From assembly GCA_029204225.1 (NCBI GenBank), contig CM055096.1, positions 65,634,370-65,698,369 on the forward strand: a stretch of 64,000 nt of DNA, written 5' to 3'. This DNA comes from Diphasiastrum complanatum. Taxonomy: Eukaryota > Streptophyta > Lycopodiopsida > Lycopodiales > Lycopodiaceae. The notes under the pieces were generated by a model. The model saw nothing but the letters and a program-made list of their open reading frames with translations. It had not been told where the DNA came from and did no database searches. Below are positions 9,960 to 24,020 of this stretch, piece after piece (the stretch's first letter is position 1; each line of letters starts with the position of its first letter). The position numbers were made by a program, and so were the translations under genes.

Positions 9960-12900
9960 AAGGAAGAGGACGAAGAAATCGCGAAGATGAAATTGTCTAG
10001 TGCTGTTATCGATAAACCAACCTCGAAATCGAAGACGAAAGAATATGACATCGTGACTGATATTGGATCCCTTCATCCGAGCATTACTTTTGAATAGCTG
10101 TTGGCAGATAACACTTATTACACAAAGCAACGGAAAGGTCTTTCTGTGCCCAAAAAGAAGAAAAAGTTTTCTCTGCCAGATGCTGGTGTTTTGTCTATCG
10201 ATTTAGGTGATCTCGGTGCATCTGAGATTGATATTACCATTGCGGGATGCTTGATCAAAAAAGTGCCAATTGACTCTAGTTCCAGTGTAAATATAATAAC
10301 AGAAGATACAGCTCATGCTCTGGGGCTGACTGACATTCAATTGACAAATCGAAACATCAAATTAGCTAATTTGACAAGATGAAAACCTGTTGGAGAATTG
10401 AAGGATGTCACTGTCTACATTCCAGCCAAGCCATTCACAATAAATTTCATTGTTATCAAACCACTCAGTTTGTCATCCTATTCTGTGTTGATTGGATGAC
10501 CTTGGCTTTATCAATCAAACGCAAGTGTACATTGGAAATCCAGAGAGCTGAGATTTCAAACTGGTGAGACCAATAACCGAGGTAAGCCAACAGAACAAAT
10601 CATAACCTGGAGTCGTGACAATCATGAAGGTGAAACTCCTTTGTCCGACACCAGCTTTACATCAGAAGAATCTTCGTATGCCTTGAATATTTTTCCCAAT
10701 GGATCTAATATTGAAGTGCAGTACTTTGAATGTTATGAGAATGCTGATGACGAAGAATTCTTCGATGCTTGCAATGCTGAAGCGGATGTTTCGTATGAAG
10801 AAATTAATGTTGCAGACACAAACTCGAAAGTGTCTAACGATTTGAGTGACGAATCTGAACACAAATTTGGTAACAAGAACCAGGTTGATGACAAGAAAAC
10901 ATCTGTGGAGTCAACCATGTGTGAAATTCATGGCCATACCAAGGCCAGTATGACAGAAGGTATCATTTTACCATATTCTACCGAATTGATTGAATTTGCA
11001 CCTGGCAGATTTGTGCATGTTTCGAAGTCACTTGGAGAATAAGAGTTAGTGGAATTCACTGAACTATTGAAGGAGTATCAAGACATTTTTGTCTGGTCGC
11101 TCGACAATTTGAAGGGTATACCTGCAAAATTCAGAGAGCACCGAATTGATCTTAAAGAAGATGTTGTACCTATTCGACAGAGACAGTATCGTCTCAATCC
11201 TAAGTACTCTCTCATGGTTAAGGACGAACTTAACAAGCACTCTTAAGGCATGTATAATCTATTCCGTCTTAAGTAGTGAATGGGTTTCACCCATTGTTGT
11301 CGTCCCAAAGAAGAAGACTGGCAAAATACGAATATGTCAGGATTTTCGCAAACTCAATGTTGTCACAAGGAAGGACCATCATCCTCTGTCTTTCACTGAT
11401 TCTATCCTAGATCAGGTTGCTGGTCAAGAGCGTTACAGTTTCTGTGACAGATTATCTGGATATAATCAGGTTGGAGTGCGAAAGGAGAATCGTTCAAAGA
11501 CCACATTCACTACGGATTGGGAAACTTATGCCTACAACAAAATGCTCTTTGGTCTTTGTAATGCTCCACTGACTTTTCAGTGAATTGTGATGTTAATTTT
11601 TGCTGCCTTCCTTAGAACTTTTCTCGAAATATTTATTGATGATTTCTGTGTATATAGTGATATAAAGACACACCTGCAGAAGCTGAAATTAACATTGCAA
11701 CAGTGTCGAGATACTTGTTTATCTCTTCATCCAGAGAAATGTCTTTTTGGTATGAAAGAAGGAATATTGCTCAGACACAGAAATATCTAACAAAGGAATA
11801 GAAGTCGACAAAGATAAAGTCGAGCTTGTAAAGAATCTCCTGATACCAACAAATTTACGTGAACTAAGAGCTTTCTTAGGACATGTTGGCTATTACAGGA
11901 GATTTATTCAAAATCATGCTTCTATTGTTGCCTCTCTTACACATCTACTGAAGAAACAAGTAGAATACTTGTGGACGAATGAACAACAGAAAGCATTCAA
12001 GATCTTAAGCAAAGGTTGATTAATGCTCCTATTCTGAGACCACCCAACTGGGCTATTTTATTTCACAATTATGTGGATGTTTCTACATTTGCTATTGGCG
12101 TCTGTCTAAGCCAGAAGGACAACCAAAAGAAGGATCATCCCATCAACTATGCGAATCGACAGCTCAGTGCATCAGAGAAGAATTATTTGGCTATAGAAAG
12201 AGAAGCACTTGGCATGATCTTCACTGGTAAAAAATTTTGGCATTATTTGTTGGGATATGCATTTATTTTTCATGTGGATCATTATGCTCATAATTATCTT
12301 GTAAATAAACCAGATCTATCAGGACCAATTGCTCGATGGTATCTACTTCTGCAAGAATTTACTTATCAAGTAGAGCTTCATCAAGGAAAATATCATACGA
12401 ATGCTGATTATCTATCGCGACTCAGCACTGGAAAAATTGAAGACCCTATCAATGATGATTTTCCAGACGAACATTTATGCGAGATTTCAACTACAAATTT
12501 GTTATATTCTGATATTATTACTTATCTTAAGGATTAGATATATCCGGATGGTTACGATTTGGATCAAAAGACAGTTTTTCAATATAAGATAGCATCTTAT
12601 ACAATTATTAACAATGTTCTGTACAAGCTTGGTGCTGACCATCAACTACAAAGATGTCTCAAAACTGAAGACATTAAAAGGTCGTTAAAGCCTTACACTC
12701 AGAAGATGCAAGTGGACATTTTGCTTTGAAGAATACAGTTGATGCAAAAATTGTCGCGACGTTCTTATTCAAAAGTATAATCACAAGATATGGTTGTCCA
12801 CTCGAACTAGGAAGTGACCGAGGAACACATTTTCTAAATGATATGATACGGTTGCTGATAACCTATTTCTTGATCAAACAAAGAAAAACTACATCGTATA

Positions 12901-13270
12901 ATCCAGAAGCAAACAGATTGACAGAAAGAGCTAATGGAATCTTATGTAAGATCCTGACTAAAATTACTATTGCACATGCAACGGATTGGGATCAGAAACT
13001 ACCATCAGCTCTCTGGGCTTATCGCAACACAGAGAAAATCACGACGAAACAAACACCATATTTCCTTACATATGGTATGCATCCTATCTTGCCAATTGAA
13101 TTCAAGGTGAAAACCTTTTGTATTCAAGCTCAACGAACAGATGCAGAATTAATAAACGAAAGGTTGACTAATATTGAAGAACTAGCTGAAGCTCGAGAGA
13201 CTTAACAAAAACTAACGGAGGAGATCCAGAAACAAAGAAAGAAGAAATATGACAGTCATATAAAAAAATG
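9960..13270 (+). pseudogene. Ty3/gypsy pol: protease, RT, RNase H, integrase
   Basis: The longest gypsy remnant. Order: end of gag; protease (10101-10382; active site region P-I-D-S-S-S-S-V-N-I-I, where the usual D-S-G is D-S-S); an acidic linker (10641-11042); RT with E-W-V-S-P-I-V-V-V-P-K-K-K-T-G, F-G-L-C-N-A-P and active site F-I-D-D-F (11049-11790); then F-L-G-H-V-G-Y-Y-R-R-F-I; RNase H with F-H-N-Y-V-D and E-K-N-Y-L-A-I-E-R-E-A-L (12016-12537); integrase. After the G-H-F-A of the zinc domain the sequence jumps to D-A-K-I-V-A-T-F-L-F, so the CXXC half and the first catalytic Asp are deleted; the second Asp (G-S-D-R-G-T-H-F) and the Glu (T-E-R-A-N-G) remain. Stops near 10097, 10498, 11043, 11581, 12538 and 13203 rule out an intact polyprotein. 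Confidence 0.93.
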
Positions 13271-15385
13271 TGATCTTAAAGCTGATGATTATAGCTTTGC
13301 TGGGACAACGACTGCACTATTTTCAGAATGTTTGAATAAATTCATTCATTACTAGGCAATTATCTACTTATCAAAGTTATTTTCCATTTTTTTTCTTTAC
13401 ACTTTCTACCTACGAAGTTTATGCTTTCTTGCGCTCACTCTTTGTGATCAAAGCACTCTTTTATGAACTATTGCGATCTACGAAGCTATCGTTAGACATT
13501 CGAACAATGGCTTCCGGATTAGGTTCGAGCTCTAATATTATTTGGAAAGCACGCGCAAGAATCCGCCTGGCATCCATCCATTCCTTTTTGGATCGATGCA
13601 GGTTGGGTGATTTGAAAGTGGACCCATCCATCATCCTCTCTAAAGTCAATACTAAATTCGTGAACTCCATCCATTCAATTTCGGAGGTGGACTTCAAAGT
13701 TCACGTATGAGGCCAATTCTTCACTGTCACCGAAGACCTGTTATGCACAGCTCTCGGATTACCTCTGGATAGGAAGCTGCTTTCAACTAACAAAGATTCA
13801 GTGGATGAAGCTGCCCACTTCTTAAGCAACTGTTTTGTACCCACAAAGGGGTACAAAATCTCTATGATCTGAGACAAGGAAGAGAGATTTTTTAACCAAA
13901 ATATAAGCCTAAGTCTTGATTGCCTTGAAAAAGAAAATGACTCCTTGTTTGTTGAACCAACACCTACCATTCTTGATACACCCCTCTCTCCAGACCCTCT
14001 TGTTTTCTTAGATGAGTTGGACGAAGACAATGCTTTGCAACTTGAAATCTTTTCTCAAGTTATTTGTGATATTGGAGACCAATCTACCTTTGAGTTCTGC
14101 CAAGCCAAAAACTGTCAAATTCCCATGGTCCCTAGCCGTACTATTGAGTTCAAATCTGCACATACTGCTTTCAAACTTTGGAGCCTACCCACTGTAAACT
14201 TTCTAGCTCCCTTGCCCATTGAACTTTGGATTTTACTTGCACATCTGACTGATAAAGAAGTAGAAACTTGCAAACTTGCCGCTCTAAATAAGAATACTTC
14301 ACTTCAGACACCTGTCGCCTTTGACAATATCATTCACATGAACCTTTTTGAACCCTCTCGTTGCCCTTCTGAGCAAACATGGGCTCAAGTTCGTGGACAC
14401 TTTGACACCAATTTCAGTAGAATGAATATGCACTAGGCCAGAATCTAGAACTAGAAGAGACCCTTTTTCAAATGTAGATGTGGTGACAAGTGCAAGAATA
14501 GCTCGTTGTCTGGTTTGATCATGGTGTCTGGTTCATAATGAACAATCTGAGTAAGTTTTTCCATGGTGCATCCTTGCAAAATTAGTTGAATGCATTCTTC
14601 CTTTGGCTACACAAGCCTGCTAGAGACGTGGCCAAGTCACACATCACTTTCCTCTTTATACACCAACACATGATTGATGCGTCTATAGAGTTAGCTGCAA
14701 ACCCCTCTGCCAAACTACTTGCCAACCTTGGTGATGCGGAAGACATTAGAGAAATTGAATGCCTACTCAAAAGACCAAGTTTATCTAGTCTCCAAGATAA
14801 ATTCTTTCAAAACTCTAATAAAAGGCCCGGTGGTTTCAACCTAAACAATCTGAGTTTGGTGGTGTCTGGACAGAATATGGGAAAAAGAAAGAGCTTTATA
14901 GGTTACAAAGGTAAGGAGGGACAACGCAGTGTTTCAAATGAAAATTTACTTGTTAAAAAATTGAATTTTTACAAGGATTAACTGGCTCGCAGGATGACGA
15001 ATTTCTGGACAGAAGAACACTTACTAGGAATGTTGTTGATTGACTACAACTCAACACGCACAAGGACAATGCAAAGGTCTTTTTACATTTACACTACTGC
15101 AATAGAATGTTTGAGACAATTCATGTGAGACACTTTTTTCGCATCTTGATGTTTTCTGCAATTTTGAAATTGAAAATCTGCCTTCATGTTCTTGTGCTTC
15201 TTTGAAATGTTTCAAAAAGTTCATTTCGGATAAATTTGATCATGTACTTACAACAGACTGCAATATAATTAGAAGTATGTACCTCAAAAAATTGTTAGAA
15301 AAAGGACTTAATCATGTTATGTTGCAACATACATGGATTTACAATGTGGCTAACGAGTCCAAGCAATTTGCGAGTAGATAGAGTG
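13271..15385 (+). pseudogene. Penelope-like element copy A: unknown ORF and start of RT region
   Basis: A frame opens at ATG 13507 (M-A-S-G-L-G-S-S-S) and can be followed with breaks to about 15375. Segments: T-E-D-L-L-C-T-A-L-G-L-P-L (13730), acidic E-P-T-P-T-I-L-D-T-P-L (13950), W-I-L-L-A-H-L-T-D-K-E-V (14230), W-L-H-K-P-A-R-D-V-A-K-S-H (14605), A-Y/G-Y-K-G-K-E-G-Q-R (14905). Near 15190-15330 it has C-S-C...D-H-V-L-T-T-D-C-N-I-I...L-K-K-L-L-E-K-G, which I recognise from the N-terminal part of Penelope-type RT proteins. The RT core is absent. Compared with copies B and C, a segment around 13870 is deleted. Stops occur at 13708, 14434 and elsewhere. 13271-13506 holds no clear feature. Confidence 0.6.
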
Positions 15386-15905
15386 CGAGTTTTGCGAGTT
15401 TTTTTTTATCAGTATCATTAATTGTCAATACCAATATATGGGTAATTTGATGCACTATAAAGATAGAGTCACAGAGATTTTAGTCGAGTCCATCATCATT
15501 GGAAAGATCAAGAGACTATCTACTCTGACCACCGTCCAGGTTGTGGCATCTACTTCACCATTTCCATTTTAACTACCGTTGTTTATGCATTTCAAATTTT
15601 CTAACAACATTGTTGAATAGCCATTCCAAAATACAGATAGAGGTTATTGTGTTTTGCAAAATAATTTGTATAAAAGTTGCTAGAAAAGATTCCACATGCT
15701 CCAATTATTTGATCATTGCTTTTGAAAATGGTAGCACAAAATAGACCAAATACGCTAAGCATAAAAACAACGTAACAAACAGTAAACTAGGTAATCTGAA
15801 GCACACGAATCTGGTCTTCCAAAAAGAACCATGCAATGAAAATGGTCTTCCAAAAAAAATCCACATGGAAGCACATCAAATGTTTAACTATGTTGCATCT
15901 ATAGT
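15386..15905. other. Non-coding, AT-rich, downstream of the spliced gene
   Basis: Contains poly-T and no domain on either strand. As the neighbouring minus-strand gene stops at 15906, this could include its 3' UTR; no polyadenylation site was proven. Confidence 0.3.
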
Positions 15906-18900
15906 TTATTCATCCTCACACTCGTCGTCCACATAAATACAAGCACGAGCACGTTTTTTGCTCGAGGATCTTTTCGCAACATCCTCGTTTCCCATTGCTT
16001 TTGCCAATGACTTTGCATAGGATGTCAATTGATTGGATTATGCAAGCATGGATATAGAGAAGCACATCCAAGCTAATAAAAAAGCTAGCTAACTTATTTA
16101 TACATACCATTTCTGGAAGTCATCAAAGTCCCACTCGTCAAGATCTTCATCATCGTCCTCATCAGTGTCAACTAGCATTGCTTGCGTAGGGGCAAATGAT
16201 GATTCTACATCACATACTTTTTGAATCAGTGAAAATACAACATAGTTTGTTCTCATAATCAACAACAAAAAGAAAGGACAAACAAAACAAACCGTATTGC
16301 TTCAAGGCTAGATCCAATGTTGCCTAGGCGACATAAAATATAAACACCTAGCATATTCACCTGGGCAACACATTGGTGAATTTATCAATCATCGATACAA
16401 GTATGATAACACATTAGAAAATTGATATAATAGTGAGGGAAAAAATGCGTACCTGAATACCCTTTACACTCACTCCAAATTTATCAACGCCTCGTAGAAT
16501 AGCTTCACGCATCACTCTCAGGCCACTTTTTTTGGCAACTCTAACAAGCAATGGTATTTCTGGCACACCGATAATTGAAACGACCAATCCATCATCATCA
16601 AGTATTGCAGATGTAAACTGCATAGTACTTTCAAATAAATGATCATCCAATTTGTTCCATATAGGGACATGGCCAGTTAATGCATCTGGAATAACATTTG
16701 TGGGAAAATCGAGCAACACAAGGATGGCCCTATAAGAAACGGATTTTCCTCTCCTAGTCCTAGACCCCATGCAAATTGATCGTAAATGTGAGAGTATGGA
16801 AAGCATCTCGACTGCCGTCGTTTTCGATGCGGCACACTTGGCAATATTTAATATATCTCCGCACACGGTAAAAATCTACATAATTTGAGAACAAGATGAA
16901 TATCAAAATTTGAAAAACACATGAAAAATATGTGTCTTTTAATGCTAGTATGTTAATGTCCAAATAACATTTACTGTACCTTGCTATTGGACTTGGATGA
17001 ATTGAACAATGGCTTCATGAATTCAAAAGACTCACGCGGTCGCTTTGCACTGTGGGCCGTCCCATGAGTGGTGACAATCAGAGGTGCAATTGCTTGTTCC
17101 TTTCCTTTGTGACTTACCTTTGCCAGACGTTGTCGTGGCACTCTATCTTCAGTTTGTTGGTCCTCATCCTCTAGTCTGGACTCAAGTGCAGTCTGCCATA
17201 TTTGTCTCCAAGTGAGGCCCATCAATGTCATGAGGTGCGACCGAGAGAGCACCCTTGGCATGCATATTATAGCTCTCTTTCTCATCCTCTGGGCAAGAAC
17301 CTGCTGGAAAGTCAATCCACCAAGGATTGTTTGCTATTTCCCATTCACTTAAGTTTAGACGCTCATTGAAATGATATGCATCACTGTACATACAACTCTC
17401 TTTACCCGAAATCTTGGTCCACAGCCTAAAGTATGAAGGCATCTTTTCAAGTTGTTTCATTTTCACCAAATATGAGATATACCTGCATGCATAGTGGTTA
17501 CCAGATTTACAAAAAATCAAAGTTGAGAGTGGACCAACAAAGATACAATAGAAAAAAGGGCATGAAAAGATTATCCTTCAAATATTATTATATTATCATA
17601 AGCACTTTGATCTGACTACCTCCAAATCACTCGTTTTGCCCCACCCTTTATATTGGGTTGCTCCTTAGCACTTTTCGCCAGTTCCATGTCTGGCTCAATG
17701 GAAGAAAACATTTTTTTCCTGTACTGCAAATTAAAATCCATAAAGTAGTCATTGAAAGATTCTGCATTGTCCAATGACATAGGTCCTGTAAATGAAACTC
17801 AACTTCTCTCATCAACACCAAAACATTAAATTGTTATTTAATGCCAAATATTGTGAAACAAGATATGCGACAAGGAAATTGCTACATAATATGCACAGAT
17901 CTACAAAACATTTACGCAAAGCCATACACTCTGCTAACACTTTGCTTGCTATTTCAAACAAGTACTCTAGCCAAGTTTCTTTGGCAACCCACATACTGGT
18001 GGTTTCTGTGCTAGTCACCAACTCAAACCATTCAATGCCCAAAGTAGGGTTCACTATGCCCAACATTTTCCCCATCTTGTTTGTCCATCTATAGTGAACA
18101 ACAGATTTGACTTCTTTTATGGTCTTGTGTGCTTTGTCCATGCCAGCATTGAACTTGGCTCTAACCTCATCCATCTCTTGTGCAATGTCAGGCTACACAT
18201 TCATCATGCACTCAACTAAGAACTGCACACAATAAATATCTTGGCCAAAAAACATTTACTCAGCAATAGAAAAATGCAACATGCTCAATAATGCATACCT
18301 CATATAGCACTCTAGCGAGCATATAACGTGTAAGAGGATACCACATGATGTTTCCACATTTCAATTCTATTGCTCGTATCTTTTCCACCTCAGCTAGTTC
18401 AACGTCCGTAAATTTTGTCTTGAAATAATCAAATGAACACTCACACAATCGTCAAACACTATACAAATCACCCAACTCAGTTTTTACAATTCCAATCTCA
18501 TTTAACCTGATTCAGATTGACAATCAATCAACAAATAAATTATCCAAGCAATTACTACCAACCAAATGTAAGGAAATACTGAAGCTACTAGACAAATGTG
18601 TTGATTCGGTTCATGGAAGATAGTAGTGCCATTTCACACTGGACATCTGGCTCGATGAAGCTGGCTCGGACCAGCACATGCCTACTTATGTCACACAAAA
18701 AATCCTCATGTATTGCCTCCATCCAACCAACGACCCGATGATTTCCGTCCCAACAAATGAACATGCGACCCTGCATGTCGCTCCAACATGTGTCATGAGA
18801 GATTGCTTCATCAAACTCGGAACTTAATTGTTTCCAAATTGGATCCCAAAGGGCTTTTACGTGGTCTTTTACAAGCACACTTTGCCCAGTGGGTGTTGCC

Positions 18901-19310
18901 ATAGACAAAATAAAATCACCCTTCTCCATTAAGTACCCATCTTCTTTGAACAAGTATTTCATATGCAACCTTTGTTTTTGAATAGTTCGAATTGCTCGAT
19001 GGGACAAAATTTGACACAATGGAACTAATGGTGGTGGAGTGTCTCTATTCACCCTTAGCAGAGCCATTCTGTTTGAAAGCATATCCAGATGGAATGTCAA
19101 GGGAACTGTACCAATCTCATCTACTGGCATTGACTTCTTTCTCCCTCTCTTATCTCCCAATGCAGCAACTTCTCCACTTGCATGGGCATCATCAATATTC
19201 GTAGCTATTACTCCAGTGTCCACAAATGACTGGGTTGTCTGCATAAGCTCAATCAATTCCATATTCTGCATATCTTCAATTGGGTCAATGACACCTATGT
19301 CATGAATAAC
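15906..19310 (-). CDS. Spliced gene of unknown family; ParB-like and methyltransferase-like parts
   Basis: Nine consecutive minus-strand segments are bounded by AG acceptors and GT donors: 19310-18594, 18506-18299, 18222-17905, 17785-17620, 17482-16980, 16875-16453, 16323-16293, 16204-16108, 16010-15906. The largest (18594-19310) encodes R-M-F-I-C-W-D-G-N-H-R-V-V-G-W, like the nucleotide-binding D-G-x-H-R of ParB/sulfiredoxin-fold proteins. The 16453-16875 segment has A-I-L-V-L-L-D-F-P-T-N-V and S-A-I-L-D-D-D-G-L-V-V, a layout reminiscent of class I methyltransferases. The last segments are acidic (D-T-D-E-D-D-D-E-D-L-D) and end with a basic K-R-S-S-S-K-K-R-A-R-A stretch, a possible nuclear signal. 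Single in-frame stops in the second and third segments, a frame change near 17250 and an unresolved phase at the last junction mean it may be a decayed copy. The 5' end is unknown; 19355-19534 (M-V-L-T-R-S-Q-A-K) may be the first exon. Confidence 0.55.
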
Positions 19311-20850
<1,540 letters not shown>

Positions 20851-21540
20851 ATCCAGATTGGTGAGGGCACGTTACAAAAAGCTAATCTGCTAAACTATCA
20901 CCACTAGATCTAGGAAGATCAAGCCAAGTCAAGCTAGATCCATCAAGATTCGGCCAGATCTAGTAAGATCGGAGAAATCTAGCAGAATCCAAGAAGGATC
21001 CAGATTCAAACGGGATCAAAAAGGAAGCAGATCATCAAATTATGCCAATAGGTCCTCTAAATTTGTAGATCAGAGACCTCGATCTCGGTAACTATGGCAA
21101 ATTAAAGGGCAAAATTCACCAAACACTGACGGATCTGTTACCAACTATCCATCAAAACTTTCAAAGAACTACCAACAGTCAGATCAAGCCTGGATGAAGC
21201 TGACTACCGGTTTACAAAAGTTAAAAATCAAAAAATCTTGAGATCTCGTCAAAAAACACTCTAAAAGAGCACTTTTTTCATGATTTTTGAAGATCCCCTA
21301 AGAGATAGCTCTTGAAACTTGGACAGTCACCAGATCTGACCTTGATGCATCCATGAAAGTCTCTGCGAGAGTTCTTGATGGAGGAATCATTATTTGTTTA
21401 GTGTATGCGAGGGTTTCCAGAAGCTGAATTTTTAGAACCCTCGTAGAGCATCAAGTTCATCTTACCATCTCTCGCAAGGTGCCTAAATGGAATCAGAGCA
21501 GTGAAATTAGATCAATCATATGGATCCTACAAGATTTGGA
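20851..21540 (+). other. Gypsy 3' region and leader-like sequence
   Basis: No coding domain. 20880-21010 is rich in AGATC-type short repeats. Around 21360-21480 there are four copies of a TGCGAGAGTT/CTCTCGCA-like motif, the same motif that fills the gypsy leader at 57420-58150. This suggests the leader of a related gypsy copy. Confidence 0.45.
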
Positions 21541-22010
21541 GTTTAAGATATTCTAGATGAACCGACAATAAAACTGCCAAAAACAGGTATATTGAAGGAA
21601 GGAAAAGCTCCAAGACCAATGACAAAGAAACAAGCTACGCAACACAATAATATGGTCCTAAAATGGGTCAAGATGGAGATCTCACAAGAAATTACCATCA
21701 AGGAAGTCATCACTTTCATAGAAGAGCACATCTTCTAGGAAGTCATCACCTCCACGATCAATTCCTACCAAGAAAGCTAAACAAAGATCAAAGATAAATT
21801 CTTATGAAAAGGAAGAATCAGAAGAAGTCAAACATTATGTGCCCGAGCATTTCAAACACTATACTTTGGATGATGTCTTGATTATCTTCCCAAAAGCTCA
21901 TCGTGAAACAGAAGAGCAAGAGCCAGACATGGAAGATGTTTATGATGGACCAGCTAGGACTCACGACCAATGAATCTTGCTAAACCAGCTCAAAAAAATC
22001 GTTCAAGTTG
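21541..22010 (+). pseudogene. Gypsy protease-RT linker fragment
   Basis: With frame changes it encodes A-K-Q-R-S-K-I-N-S-Y-E-K-E, V-P-E-H-F-K-H-Y-T-L-D-D-V-L-I and D-M-E-D-V-Y-D-G. These match the minus-strand fragment at 5443-5814 almost residue for residue. The right end is near 22010; no RT follows. Confidence 0.75.
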
Positions 22011-22880
22011 GGGTTTCGAGTGTTATTCTGGTTGTCAACAGACATTGGAAAGTAACCAGTATTACTTGTGTTTGGGGTGTGTAATGTTAATAATTTCATA
22101 GCAATAATCTGGCCTCTATTAATCCGCCTGTCGTATAGTACGGCAGTACTACACTCCAGATGATTAAGGTGTCAAGAGAGAGTCGAGAAATGTTCGATGT
22201 ATTTGCAACTGTGCAGACAATTAATTAATCACGTTCGCGGACTGTTCGTTTCTAGACATAAGTCCTCAACAACTTAAGTTAAAGAACACAATTAGTTCTA
22301 GAGCACATTAGAAACTTATGTCAATTACAATCAGGAATACAGATCAAAGACTCAATTCTTCAGATAGGGACTATCATCTCATATGTATACATACAGTTTT
22401 ATTCAATGATCGTGCTAAATTGTACCAAATGTAGACGTTATTCGAGTGCCAAAAAGAAAGTATTTGCGACAGACGAATAAGATGGCTTTAAGATAGTTCT
22501 TTAGAGCATGTTCTACGGATACACAGCAAATGACTATAATGTGCTAGAGAGTCTATCTGATCATAGAGTAATTCATATAATGCATTAGAGATTGCTAGTA
22601 GACTCAAGATCACTCACACTCAGCAGTGCGGAGAATGGAGATAAGGGAGAATAACTCTCAGCACTCTATTCACTTCTTCAACCTCTTACATATGCATAAA
22701 CTCTTCTCTGTCGATGCTCGAGACTGAAGTGTGAGATCAATATATGTTCTACGGGGCGAACAAACACACCTCTAAAACAACAGGTGTGTCGCTCCCGCAA
22801 AAAGGTCTAGTTAACAATTAGATTGAGTATACATTCAATTATACCATAAGAGGTATATTTAACTAATCCGCCTACATTCG
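22011..22880. other. Non-coding, possible LTR remnant
   Basis: No ORF with a domain. It precedes copia gag sequence and so may hold LTR or leader sequence, but I found no paired copy, TG/CA ends or primer site. Confidence 0.3.
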
Positions 22881-24020
22881 TTGAGGCAGCAGATGAGAAG
22901 GTATGGCAACATGCTATGCAAAAGGAGTACAACTCCAGTGGGATGGCAAAGACCTCACTTCCTTTATTAGGAAGATGAAGGATCTATTCCTTTCAGTACA
23001 CAATTCTGGAGCAGAAAATGCAGTGCTGGCAAAGAAGCAGCTTACATATCTGTTGAGAGCCTTACCAAGATCCTTCCAGACAACCAGAACGCTGCTAGCA
23101 AAAGATCCTACAATGACGCTCGAAAAGGCTATTGTCGAAATTCGAGAAGAAGTCGAAGCTCGAGAGCACCTTGATCACAAGGATGCTTCTGACCAAGCTC
23201 TCTACAACAACAAGGAGAAATCAAAGAAGCAATTCAAGCCTAAGAGGGAGTTAGATCAAAGGCAAGATCGAGATCAGCAAGCAGAAGGAGTTAGACATAA
23301 TGTCGATTCATGTTGGCTTAATCCAAAAATTGAGTGTATCCATTGTCATAGGAAGGGCCGTGCAGCCATGGACTGCCGCCAGAACCCAAGAAACAAATCA
23401 GCTCAAAGCAGACAGGAGAACAATAATAGTTCATCCTATGTTGAGGAGCTAGAGAGCTCAAAGATGGGCAAAAAAAGATCAAATCATGAGAATTCGACCA
23501 CGTACATCTGTGCAGACATGTGTGCAGTATCAACGCCTGACACATAGGAGGTAATTCTTGATTCAAGAGCTACCTCGCACTTCGTTACATCAAGATGGAT
23601 AATGTTAGATTTTTGAGGTGTAGATCCATCAAGATTAAGCTTTCTTGGAGATGGATCAAATCATCAAGTGAATGGTATCGGTTCACTATGGCTCAACACA
23701 AAAGACAGAGACAAATGACTTGAATTTGTTCTGTTCGTGCCTACGTTGCAGCAAGACTTGCTATCAGTGGCAAGAATAGCTAACATAGGGATGCGTGTGA
23801 CATTCTCAGATGAAACATGCAACATTGTTGATGCAAGTACCAGTACGCTCATCACTCAAGGAAGAAAAAAAGACTACTTGTATCACTTGAAGGTACGCCT
23901 ACCTACAGATCAAGTACATCATACTCATGATGATTCACTAGATACTCTATGGCATAGGAGACTTGTCAAATTTCAGAGTAAAGGACTGAATTTGATCTAC
24001 AAATGATCACAAAGAATGAT

